Part shown: one piece after another, positions 1 to 8,467 of the stretch
Numbering within the stretch: the first letter of the stretch is position 1
Layout of the letters: each line of letters starts with the position of its first letter
Assembly: GCF_024436065.1 (NCBI RefSeq)
Contig: NZ_JANFNS010000008.1
Coordinates: 1-64,000 of the forward strand
DNA length: 64,000 nucleotides
Origin: Saccharibacillus sp. JS10
GTDB lineage: Bacteria > Bacillota > Bacilli > Paenibacillales > Paenibacillaceae
Reading direction: 5' to 3'
Translations under genes and position numbers: made by a program
The notes under the pieces: generated by a model
What the model was told of the DNA's origin: nothing
Databases searched by the model: none
The model's input: the letters and a program-made list of their open reading frames with translations, nothing else

Positions 1-32
1 CGTCCTGAGCCAGGATCAAACTCTCCATTAAG
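1..32 (-). rRNA. rrs: 16S ribosomal RNA, 5' end only (partial)
   Basis: The minus strand reads AGAGTTTGATCCTGGCTCAG followed by GACG, the universal 5' start of bacterial 16S rRNA (the 27F primer site). Only about 32 nt lie in the window and the gene runs off the left edge. The mature 5' end is placed near position 31-32 by analogy with Bacillus 16S, so it is good to a few bases. Upstream (to the right) are a small UUCG-capped hairpin at 36-49, a boxA-like element and two promoters. Confidence 0.95.
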
Positions 33-223
33 TTGCGATCCGAAGATCGGCTTTAATAAGAAAGCACGATGTGCTCATTGTATAACGTTGGCGAGAATTT
101 TCATTCTCTTGTGTTCTCTATTCACGATTTCGCTTCAATCCAAAAGATTTCTGCTTGTCGAGGAAACTACTAATCATATCGCCCGGCTGGGTTACTTGAT
201 TCTCATTTCTCACTCACTGTTCA

Positions 224-235
224 GTTTTCAAAGAA
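224..235 (-). promoter_or_regulatory. boxA-like antitermination element of the rrn leader
   Basis: The minus strand reads TTCTTTGAAAAC, close to the boxA sequence (TGCTCTTTGAAAA type) in Bacillus rRNA leaders, where NusB/S10 bind to stop premature termination. It lies downstream of both predicted rrn promoters and about 190 nt before the 16S start, the expected place. The call rests on motif and position. Confidence 0.7.
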
Positions 236-270
236 CTTGCGGTCGGCAACTTGTTTGCCGAACGTTTTAT

Positions 271-299
271 ATCTTATCACTCGCCAACTTCTTTGTCAA
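271..299 (-). promoter_or_regulatory. rrn promoter P2 (sigma-A)
   Basis: On the minus strand a perfect -35 TTGACA (294-299) is followed after exactly 17 bp by -10 TAAGAT (271-276). It points toward the 16S gene. The -10 region GTGATAAGATAT is identical over 12 bp to that of the upstream promoter at 369-397. Confidence 0.8.
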
Positions 300-368
300 C
301 AACTATTTTTCAAATTTCATAACCTGATATTTGATGATGTTGATTGTCTGTCAGAAGCGACAAGAAAT

Positions 369-397
369 ATCTTATCACCTACTTAGACATAAGGCAA
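369..397 (-). promoter_or_regulatory. rrn promoter P1 (sigma-A)
   Basis: On the minus strand TTGCCT (392-397) and TAAGAT (369-374) are separated by 17 bp. It lies 98 bp upstream of the second promoter and shares the same -10 core, giving the tandem P1-P2 layout usual for Bacillus rRNA operons. It starts immediately after the ligA terminator. Confidence 0.72.
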
Positions 398-411
398 GGT
401 TTTTTTAAAAG

Positions 412-434
412 AAAAAAGGCCGGAAATTCCGACC
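412..434 (-). terminator. Rho-independent terminator of ligA
   Basis: On the minus strand the hairpin GGTCGG-AATTT-CCGGCC (418-434) is followed by a T tract (412-417). It begins 7 bp after the ligA stop and closes the pcrB-pcrA-ligA unit just before the rrn promoter P1. Confidence 0.88.
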
Positions 435-441
435 TCTTCAT

Positions 442-2496
<2,055 letters not shown>

Positions 2497-2501
2497 TTAG
2501 A

Positions 2502-4862
2502 TTATACTTTGGTGATCGGAGCGAAGCCTGCCAACAATCGTTTGATGCCAACCGGCGCTTTAAAAGCGATATTGAGTTCGGTGTCGTTGCCGCTCCCTTT
2601 GATCGAGACAATCGTGCCTTCTCCCCATTTGCCGTGAGCGACTTTATCGCCAACCTGAAAATCGCTAGTGCTGTTTGTGCTTTTGGCAGCTGAAACCGGT
2701 TTGCCGCCTGCAGGAGTTACGGTTACACCCGATGAGCGCGGAGCGACTGCTGGGCGACCCATGCCTGTTGGTGCCGAGCTTGCACTGGATCGACCTCCGC
2801 GTCCTCCGAATCCGCCGGATGAGGAACTTCCTCCGAAACTTCTGCCTCCGCCTCTGGAGTTGCCATAGCCTTTATCTGGATCTCCGCCTCGGCGGTACCG
2901 ATCCGGATTCACACCCGTATCTTCGAGCAATTCAGCCGGTATTTCTTGCAAGAAACGTGAAGGCGGATTGGCTGTAGTGCGACCGAACAACGTCCGCATT
3001 TGCGCGCAAGACAGATACAGTTGCTTTTCCGCACGCGTGATTCCGACATAAGCCAATCTGCGTTCTTCTTCCAACTCATCGTTATCGACAAAAGCACGGC
3101 TGTGCGGGAATACGCCTTCTTCCATACCGATAATGAAGACAACCGGGAACTCCAGACCTTTGGCGCTGTGCATGGTCATCAAAATAACGGCGTCGTCGGC
3201 TACTTCTTCTTTTTTATCGCCCATTGAATCGATATCGGCAATCAGTGCAAGGTCGGTCAGGAAAGTGACAAGCGATTTATCTTCGGTACGTGCTTCGAAT
3301 TCAAGCGTTACCGACAAAAACTCGTCGATATTCTCGACGCGAGCTTTGGATTCGAGCGTGTTTTCTTTTTGCAATTCGATGCGGTATTGACTCATCTCCA
3401 AAATTTTCTCGGTCAGCTCGGTCACGGACGAATAATCAACCATCCGATGCAGAGACACGATCATATCGTAAAACTCAACCAGCGCGTTGCGCGTGCGTCC
3501 GGCAAAACCTAGATCGTCGACGACTTCGAGAATTTTGAACATCGAAACGCCGCGTTCCGTTGCTGCTGCTGCAAGCTTCGCTACAGTCGTATCGCCGATA
3601 CCGCGCTTCGGTACATTGATAACGCGAACCAAACTGATATCGTCATCCGGATTAGAAAGGAGTTTTAGATAAGCGAGCAAGTCTTTGATCTCTTTGCGAT
3701 CATAGAACTTGATGCCGCCGACAATCTGATAAGGAATATCCGACTTGATCAACACTTCCTCGATTACCCGGGACTGTGCGTTCGTGCGGTACAAGATGGC
3801 GTGTTCTTTGTAATTCATTTTTTTCTTGATATTCTTGTGAATCTCGCCGGTTACGAAGTATGCCTCGTCATGCTCGGTACTCCCGCGGAAAACGCGAATA
3901 TTCGCGCCGCCTTCTTGGTCGGTCCACAGGTTTTTCGGTTTGCGTCCTGTATTGCGTCCGATGACGCTATTGGCTGCATTCAGAATGTTGGCGGTCGAAC
4001 GATAGTTTTGCTCAAGCAAGATCGTCTCGGCTTCGGGATAATCTTTTTCGAAGTTCAAGATATTCGTAATATCCGCCCCGCGCCAACGGTAGATCGACTG
4101 ATCGCTATCGCCGACGACGCAGATCTGATGGTGTTTATCCGCCAGCATCCGGCAAAGCATATATTGCGCACGGTTGGTATCTTGATATTCGTCGACATGG
4201 ATATAACGGAATTTTTTTTGATAAAAGTCGAGTACTTCAGGTATTTCGTTAAATAGTTCGATCGTCTTCATGATCAGATCATCGAAATCGAGTGAGTTGT
4301 TGCTACGCAAACGCTTCTGGTACATACCGTAGACTTTTGAAGCGATCGAATCCATAAAATCTCCGCTTGCTTTTTGCTCGTACATTTTCGGAGTAATCAG
4401 TTCGTTTTTGGCTGCGCTGATAAGCGCTTGAACGGCTTTGGGTTCGAACTTTTTGGTGTCGAGGTTCAAGTCTTTCATGCAGTTGCGGATAACGGACAAC
4501 TGATCGCCGGAATCGAGAATGGAGAAGCTGGATGAGAATCCGATACGTTCAATGTCTCTGCGCAAAATCCGTACGCACATGGAGTGGAACGTGGAGACCC
4601 AGATTTCTCGACCTTCTGCGCCGACAAGTGCCGAAACACGCTCTTGCATTTCTCGTGCGGCTTTATTTGTAAAGGTGATCGCTAGAATCCCCCACGGTGC
4701 TGTTTTTTTGGCTTGGATTAAGTGGGCGATACGGTGGGTGAGAACTCGCGTTTTGCCACTACCGGCTCCAGCCATAATCAGCAAAGGTCCGTCTGTTTTG
4801 AGTGCGGCTTTGCGTTGCTGAGGGTTAAGTCTTGCAATCGATTCTTGAAGATTAAAAGACAT
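2502..4862 (-). CDS. pcrA: ATP-dependent DNA helicase PcrA (UvrD/Rep superfamily 1A)
   Basis: PcrA is a 3'-5' DNA helicase in repair and in plasmid and fork processing. Walker A AGAGSGKT is at residues 31-38, followed by DEYQDTN, GDSDQSIYRWRGA, the QNYRS motif, and near the end VGITRAEKQLYLSCA. The C-terminal region (about 640-730) is a low-complexity Gly/Ser/Arg linker, then a Tudor-like module (VGDKVAHGKWGEGTIVSI) that in Bacillus contacts RNA polymerase. The frame is open to 4952, but the ATG at 4862 is preceded by AAAGGAG (4870-4876) and gives 786 aa. It lies 93 bp after pcrB and 47 bp before ligA. Confidence 0.96.
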   Translation of the reverse strand: MSFNLQESIARLNPQQRKAALKTDGPLLIMAGAGSGKTRVLTHRIAHLIQAKKTAPWGILAITFTNKAAREMQERVSALVGAEGREIWVSTFHSMCVRILRRDIERIGFSSSFSILDSGDQLSVIRNCMKDLNLDTKKFEPKAVQALISAAKNELITPKMYEQKASGDFMDSIASKVYGMYQKRLRSNNSLDFDDLIMKTIELFNEIPEVLDFYQKKFRYIHVDEYQDTNRAQYMLCRMLADKHHQICVVGDSDQSIYRWRGADITNILNFEKDYPEAETILLEQNYRSTANILNAANSVIGRNTGRKPKNLWTDQEGGANIRVFRGSTEHDEAYFVTGEIHKNIKKKMNYKEHAILYRTNAQSRVIEEVLIKSDIPYQIVGGIKFYDRKEIKDLLAYLKLLSNPDDDISLVRVINVPKRGIGDTTVAKLAAAATERGVSMFKILEVVDDLGFAGRTRNALVEFYDMIVSLHRMVDYSSVTELTEKILEMSQYRIELQKENTLESKARVENIDEFLSVTLEFEARTEDKSLVTFLTDLALIADIDSMGDKKEEVADDAVILMTMHSAKGLEFPVVFIIGMEEGVFPHSRAFVDNDELEEERRLAYVGITRAEKQLYLSCAQMRTLFGRTTANPPSRFLQEIPAELLEDTGVNPDRYRRGGDPDKGYGNSRGGGRSFGGSSSSGGFGGRGGRSSASSAPTGMGRPAVAPRSSGVTVTPAGGKPVSAAKSTNSTSDFQVGDKVAHGKWGEGTIVSIKGSGNDTELNIAFKAPVGIKRLLAGFAPITKV

Positions 4863-4955
4863 GATGATGCTCCTTTCGTGCGCTTGGATAATGTAGAGAA
4901 AAAGACATAAGGAATGCGCAACGTGGCGCATTCCGGAATAGTGTCGAGACAAAAA

Positions 4956-5654
4956 TTAAGAGGTAGCTTCATGTACGCCTTGAACGGTCTCAAGAGCGGC
5001 AGTCAGATCGTCATACACGATATTGCCCACGACGACAACATCGGCGACTTTCGCGGCATCTTTTGCGGTTAAATAATCGCGGACGCCTCCGCCGTAAAAC
5101 ACGGTAGCTTCTTCGGTGACGCGGCGAACCTCGCGGACTAGATCAAGGTCACCATATGTACCGCTATATTCCACATATACAATCGGAAGTCGCATCAGCT
5201 TATCGGCAATCCGTGCACAAGCAGCAGCGGCGCGAGCATCCAGCTCACAATCGGCACCTGTTAACTTCGCTACGGTCGAGCTTGGATTAAGCACGATATA
5301 TCCTTCGGTGGCGACCATATCCCACGGGATGATCTCGCCGTAGCTTTCGAGTCCCGAGCGATGATGCCCGGTAATCCATTCCGCTTGGTTCGTATTCAAG
5401 ATCATCGGAATCAAATACAGATCAAATCCGGGAACGACCGAATCCAAAGTCGAAACTTCCTGGGCGCACGGCAATTCGTAACGGCGAATACGTGACATTA
5501 AATCGACTGTATTTTCATAAGTGACGCCGCTCGATCCTCCGACTAATATCGCATCGCTGCCGGACAAACAAACGGCTTCCAGTTGTTCGTCGGACAACTC
5601 CCGATCCGGGTCGAGCTTAAAGACATGTCGCCATGTCTGGAAAAGGTGATTCAC
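4956..5654 (-). CDS. pcrB: Heptaprenylglyceryl phosphate synthase PcrB
   Basis: PcrB is a TIM-barrel prenyltransferase that joins a heptaprenyl chain to sn-glycerol-1-phosphate, making an archaeal-type ether lipid precursor. The family start WRHVFKLDPDR, the GGSSGVT phosphate loop, VEYSGTYGD and the late phosphate-binding GGGVRD and VVVGN motifs are all visible. Its 232 aa are typical. The start is GTG at 5654 with an excellent GGAGGAG site 6 bp upstream (5660-5666). It is the first gene of the pcrB-pcrA-ligA unit, and a candidate promoter lies at 5777-5805. Confidence 0.94.
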   Translation of the reverse strand: MNHLFQTWRHVFKLDPDRELSDEQLEAVCLSGSDAILVGGSSGVTYENTVDLMSRIRRYELPCAQEVSTLDSVVPGFDLYLIPMILNTNQAEWITGHHRSGLESYGEIIPWDMVATEGYIVLNPSSTVAKLTGADCELDARAAAACARIADKLMRLPIVYVEYSGTYGDLDLVREVRRVTEEATVFYGGGVRDYLTAKDAAKVADVVVVGNIVYDDLTAALETVQGVHEATS

Positions 5655-5776
5655 TTGGACTCCTCCATCCGCCTAATTCGCCTGCCAAAGCGTTGACCGA
5701 TTCGCAACCGATTTTTCGGCTTGTGGAGTGTCGAACGTATTGCCTTTGAAGGCTTTGAGCAGGCTGTTCCAACCTA

Positions 5777-5805
5777 AGTCTATGCTACGTGTAGGAGCGT
5801 GTCAA
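5777..5805 (-). promoter_or_regulatory. Candidate sigma-A promoter of pcrB-pcrA-ligA
   Basis: On the minus strand a perfect TTGACA (5800-5805), a 17-bp spacer and TAGACT (5777-5782) lie about 120 bp before the pcrB start. Three related direct repeats lie immediately upstream. Confidence 0.6.
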
Positions 5806-5819
5806 TTTTTTGTTCGCAT

Positions 5820-5923
5820 GGATACGAACAGAGTAGAATAGAGTTATTATACTCTGTTTGGATAAGATACGAACACGGCGAAATGTATTTATTTTGACGT
5901 GCTTCGGATAAGATGCGAACACG
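5820..5923 (-). repeat. Three spaced direct repeats upstream of the pcrB promoter
   Basis: On the plus strand GGATAAGATACGAACACG (5860-5877) and GGATAAGATGCGAACACG (5906-5923) differ at one base and start 46 bp apart. A shortened third copy GGATACGAACAG lies at 5820-5831. Between the first two lies a 7-bp inverted repeat (CAGAGTA / TACTCTG, 5829-5856). The set sits between the galU terminator and the pcrB -35 box. It could be a row of regulator-binding sites, but no regulator is recognised. Confidence 0.55.
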
Positions 5924-5935
5924 ATAAACACACAA

Positions 5936-5960
5936 ACAAAAACCCGGTCAAAGACCGGGC
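5936..5960 (-). terminator. Rho-independent terminator of galU
   Basis: On the minus strand the 7-bp hairpin CCCGGTC-TTT-GACCGGG (5943-5959) is followed by TTTTTGTTTG. It lies about 30 bp past the galU stop codon. Confidence 0.88.
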
Positions 5961-5987
5961 TTGGTTCGCTTTTTAGCATCGTACAAT

Positions 5988-6875
5988 TTATTCCGCTTCA
6001 GCCAAAGCTTTTTTCATATAAGCCATAAGCGGCTCGCGCATATCTTCGTTTTGCAACGCGTAATGAATCGTTGTCTCGATAAATCCGATCTTTACGCCAA
6101 CGTCATGACGTTGACCTTCAAAGTTATACGCGAGAACGTCTTGAGTATCGCCAAGTGTCGCAATCGCATCGGTCAATTGAATCTCGCCGCCTGCGCCGGT
6201 CGGTTGGTTTTCCAAAATATCAAAGATTTCAGGAGTCAAAATATAACGTCCCATGATCGCGAGGTTCGAAGGAGCATCTTCTTGCTTCGGTTTCTCGACT
6301 AGGCCGTTAGCTTTGAATGTACGGTCTTCGCCTTCGATCGCTTCGCTGTCCACAATCCCGTAACGGAACACGTCTTCCCACGGCACTTCTTGAACGCCGA
6401 CGACGGAAGCTTGGTGTTTGTCGAATACATCCAGCATTTGCTTCAAGCAAGGCGTATCGGATTCAACAATATCGTCACCGAGCAGTACGGCAAACGGCTC
6501 GTCGCCGATAAACTTACGCGCGCACCAGATCGCATGACCGAGACCTTTCGGTTCTTTTTGACGAATGTAGTGAATATCTGCCATATTCGCCGCGTTGCGC
6601 ACCTCTTCGAGCATTTCCCATTTTTCGTTTTCTTCCAAGTTATGTTCCAGTTCAAACGAAGTATCGAAGTGATCTTCAATCGCGCGTTTTTCTTTACCTG
6701 TAACAATGATAATATCTTCGATGCCGGATTTAACTGCTTCTTCTACAATATATTGAATCGTGGGTTTATCGACGATCGGTAACATTTCTTTCGGCATAGC
6801 TTTCGTAGCGGGCAAAAAACGTGTCCCTAGACCAGCAGCCGGAATAATAGCTTTGCGAATTTTTTTCGTGTTCAT
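5988..6875 (-). CDS. galU: UTP--glucose-1-phosphate uridylyltransferase GalU (GtaB)
   Basis: GalU makes UDP-glucose from UTP and glucose-1-phosphate, for glycolipid, teichoic acid and capsule synthesis in the cytoplasm. The nucleotidyltransferase signature [19 protein letters not shown] is at residues 15-33. VLLGDD, LVEKPK and the C-terminal sugar-binding [17 protein letters not shown] follow. The length of 295 aa is standard. The ATG at 6875 has AGGAGGA 7 bp upstream (6883-6889). It is a single gene with its own terminator, divergent from the MraY-like gene. Confidence 0.96.
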   Translation of the reverse strand: MNTKKIRKAIIPAAGLGTRFLPATKAMPKEMLPIVDKPTIQYIVEEAVKSGIEDIIIVTGKEKRAIEDHFDTSFELEHNLEENEKWEMLEEVRNAANMADIHYIRQKEPKGLGHAIWCARKFIGDEPFAVLLGDDIVESDTPCLKQMLDVFDKHQASVVGVQEVPWEDVFRYGIVDSEAIEGEDRTFKANGLVEKPKQEDAPSNLAIMGRYILTPEIFDILENQPTGAGGEIQLTDAIATLGDTQDVLAYNFEGQRHDVGVKIGFIETTIHYALQNEDMREPLMAYMKKALAEAE

Positions 6876-7217
6876 TTAAATGTCCTCCTAAAAATAAATA
6901 AATTCGAATATGTAGGTTAAAACGTAACCCTTCGCTGCGTCCGCTGCGCCGTTTTCGTTTAAAAAGAAAAGGGGCTATGAAGCTTGCTTGGTTGATTCCT
7001 ATTTTATCTTGCGACTAAGGAAAAAGCCAAATTGTGTACACTTCTCTTGTAGCGAACGTGCAAATTGCTTAAAATAAGGAAGTTACATAACCTTTAAGTC
7101 TATTATTAACCGATATTGTACCTTGTTAAATCTTAATCGAAAGTAACTTTACTTTTAGGCTTAACAAGTGAATAGTGCTTCAAAATTTGAAACATCGATT
7201 GGAGAATAAGGAAACCC
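6876..7217. other. Divergent intergenic region galU / MraY-like gene
   Basis: This 342-bp AT-rich region should hold promoters for both neighbours. The best plus-strand candidate is TTGTAG-17 bp-TAAAAT (7047-7075), with a weak -35 box. No convincing minus-strand promoter, terminator or RNA motif was seen. The MraY-like gene's ribosome site AAGGAA is at 7208-7213. Confidence 0.35.
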
Positions 7218-8171
7218 ATGAATTTTTACACGTTGATTACTGCTGTACTTTCGTTTGCTCTTGTCGCTTTGTTCACGCCGGTCTGGATTCGCACGCTGCG
7301 CCGCATAGGCTGGTTGCAACCGATCCGAAAAGAACTCCCACCCGATCACCAAGCTAAAAAAGGCACTCCGCTGATGGCGGGTATGGTCTTTATGATCGGA
7401 GTTTTGGTCGCGCTTATCGCACAACCGACACCGCTGATGTGGCTCCTTGCCGTTTGCTTCGTCTTGTTCGGTATTGTCGGGTTCAGCGATGACTTCAAAA
7501 AAGCGGCGTTCCAAGATCCGCAAGGCATTTCAGGCAAAGCGAAGCTGGTTATGCAATTTGCATTTACGATTACGGTTCTATTAATTGCGATGAATAGCTT
7601 CGGCGTTGATTCGACGATTGCGTTCCCGGGCGGATTTGTCTGGGTCCTTCCTTCAGCCGTGTACTTCATCATTATGCTGCTGTTTATCGTCGGTTCCGCG
7701 AATGCGATTAACTTTACGGACGGTCTTGACGGATTGCTTATTATTGTCGCGATTCCGACGTATTTGTTCTTCTTCGTGATCTCGGACGAGCCGGCGATCA
7801 AGTTGTTCTCGCTGGTGATGGTGGGCGCGCTGCTGGGGTTGTTCTTGTACAATAAATATCCGGCAAAAGCTTTCATGGGCGATACGGGGTCGCTGGCTAT
7901 CGGAGGTTCGCTCTCGCTGATGGCGGTGATTGAGAAAGTCGAAATTTTGGTGCCGCTGTTGTTCATTATTTATTTTGCGGAGCAATTTTCGGTTATTATT
8001 CAAGTCGCTTACTATAAACGGACGAAAAAACGAATTTTCCGTATGACGCCAATCCATTATCATTACAGCCTGAAATACGGATGGAATGAACGGAAGATTG
8101 TCGCGGTGTTTGGTAACGTGTCTTGGATTGGGGCATTCTTGAGTTGGCTGATTTGGTATTTGTGGATGTAG
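7218..8171 (+). CDS. MraY-family phospho-MurNAc-pentapeptide transferase paralogue
   Basis: This is a ten-helix membrane enzyme of the polyprenyl-phosphate hexose-1-phosphate transferase superfamily, moving a UDP-linked sugar phosphate onto undecaprenyl phosphate. It looks MraY-like: GTPLMAG (49-55), the catalytic DDFKK (91-95), NAINFTDGLDGLL (162-174), AFMGDTGSLAIGG (218-230) and a C-terminal PIHYHYSLKYGW. It deviates from classical MraY: the usual HHH near the end is HYH (280-282), and GTPTMGG is GTPLMAG. It stands alone rather than in a division and cell-wall cluster. It could be a second MraY or a TagO/WecA-type enzyme; the order of motifs favours MraY. It ends in a strong terminator. Confidence 0.8.
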   Translation: MNFYTLITAVLSFALVALFTPVWIRTLRRIGWLQPIRKELPPDHQAKKGTPLMAGMVFMIGVLVALIAQPTPLMWLLAVCFVLFGIVGFSDDFKKAAFQDPQGISGKAKLVMQFAFTITVLLIAMNSFGVDSTIAFPGGFVWVLPSAVYFIIMLLFIVGSANAINFTDGLDGLLIIVAIPTYLFFFVISDEPAIKLFSLVMVGALLGLFLYNKYPAKAFMGDTGSLAIGGSLSLMAVIEKVEILVPLLFIIYFAEQFSVIIQVAYYKRTKKRIFRMTPIHYHYSLKYGWNERKIVAVFGNVSWIGAFLSWLIWYLWM

Positions 8172-8198
8172 AAAAAGGTACTGGGGGAGCGGGGCTGC

Positions 8199-8302
8199 GG
8201 GAGAAATTCGTTCGTAACGCTGTTTCACTGCAAAAGCCAGCGATTCGAAAAATCGAATCGCTGGCTTTTTTGTTCAAAGGCGTTGCTCACTGAATTTCTC
8301 CC
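8199..8302 (-). repeat. Structured intergenic repeat, copy D
   Basis: Read on the minus strand: outer stem GGGAGAAATTC / GAATTTCTCCC (8292-8302 with 8199-8209), conserved box ...AACGCCTTTG, a long inner hairpin (8232-8269), then the 3' box AAACAGCGTTACGAAC. The architecture matches copies at 19040, 19381 and 52608, but both stems differ in sequence. An imperfect extension of the outer stem (ACTGG / CCAGT plus A/T runs) may reach about 8173-8324. The inner hairpin doubles as the terminator of the MraY-like gene. No coding role is seen. Confidence 0.7.
8232..8271 (+). terminator. Rho-independent terminator of the MraY-like gene
   Basis: A near-perfect 17-bp stem AAAAGCCAGCGATTCGA with AAAA loop and its complement ends in TTTTTT. 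It lies 60 bp after the stop codon. It forms the inner hairpin of repeat copy D. Confidence 0.85.
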
Positions 8303-8394
8303 TACGCCAGTTACTTTTTGGTGGGTGTGGGGGGAAGGGATAAGGACACAAGTACAAAATTAAGTAGACAACGGCGAAGTACGGAAAGAAGATC

Positions 8395-8434
8395 AAAAAA
8401 GAGGTTCGGCATCTGGGATGCGAACCTCTTTTTT
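8395..8434 (-). terminator. Terminator of the U32 protein gene
   Basis: AAAAAAGAGGTTCG and CGAACCTCTTTTTT form a symmetric stem that ends in six Ts on the minus strand, 34 bp past the stop at 8468. It would also work on the plus strand. Confidence 0.85.
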
Positions 8435-8467
8435 GTACATAATGCTGTATGGTTTTGTGGATCGTTA

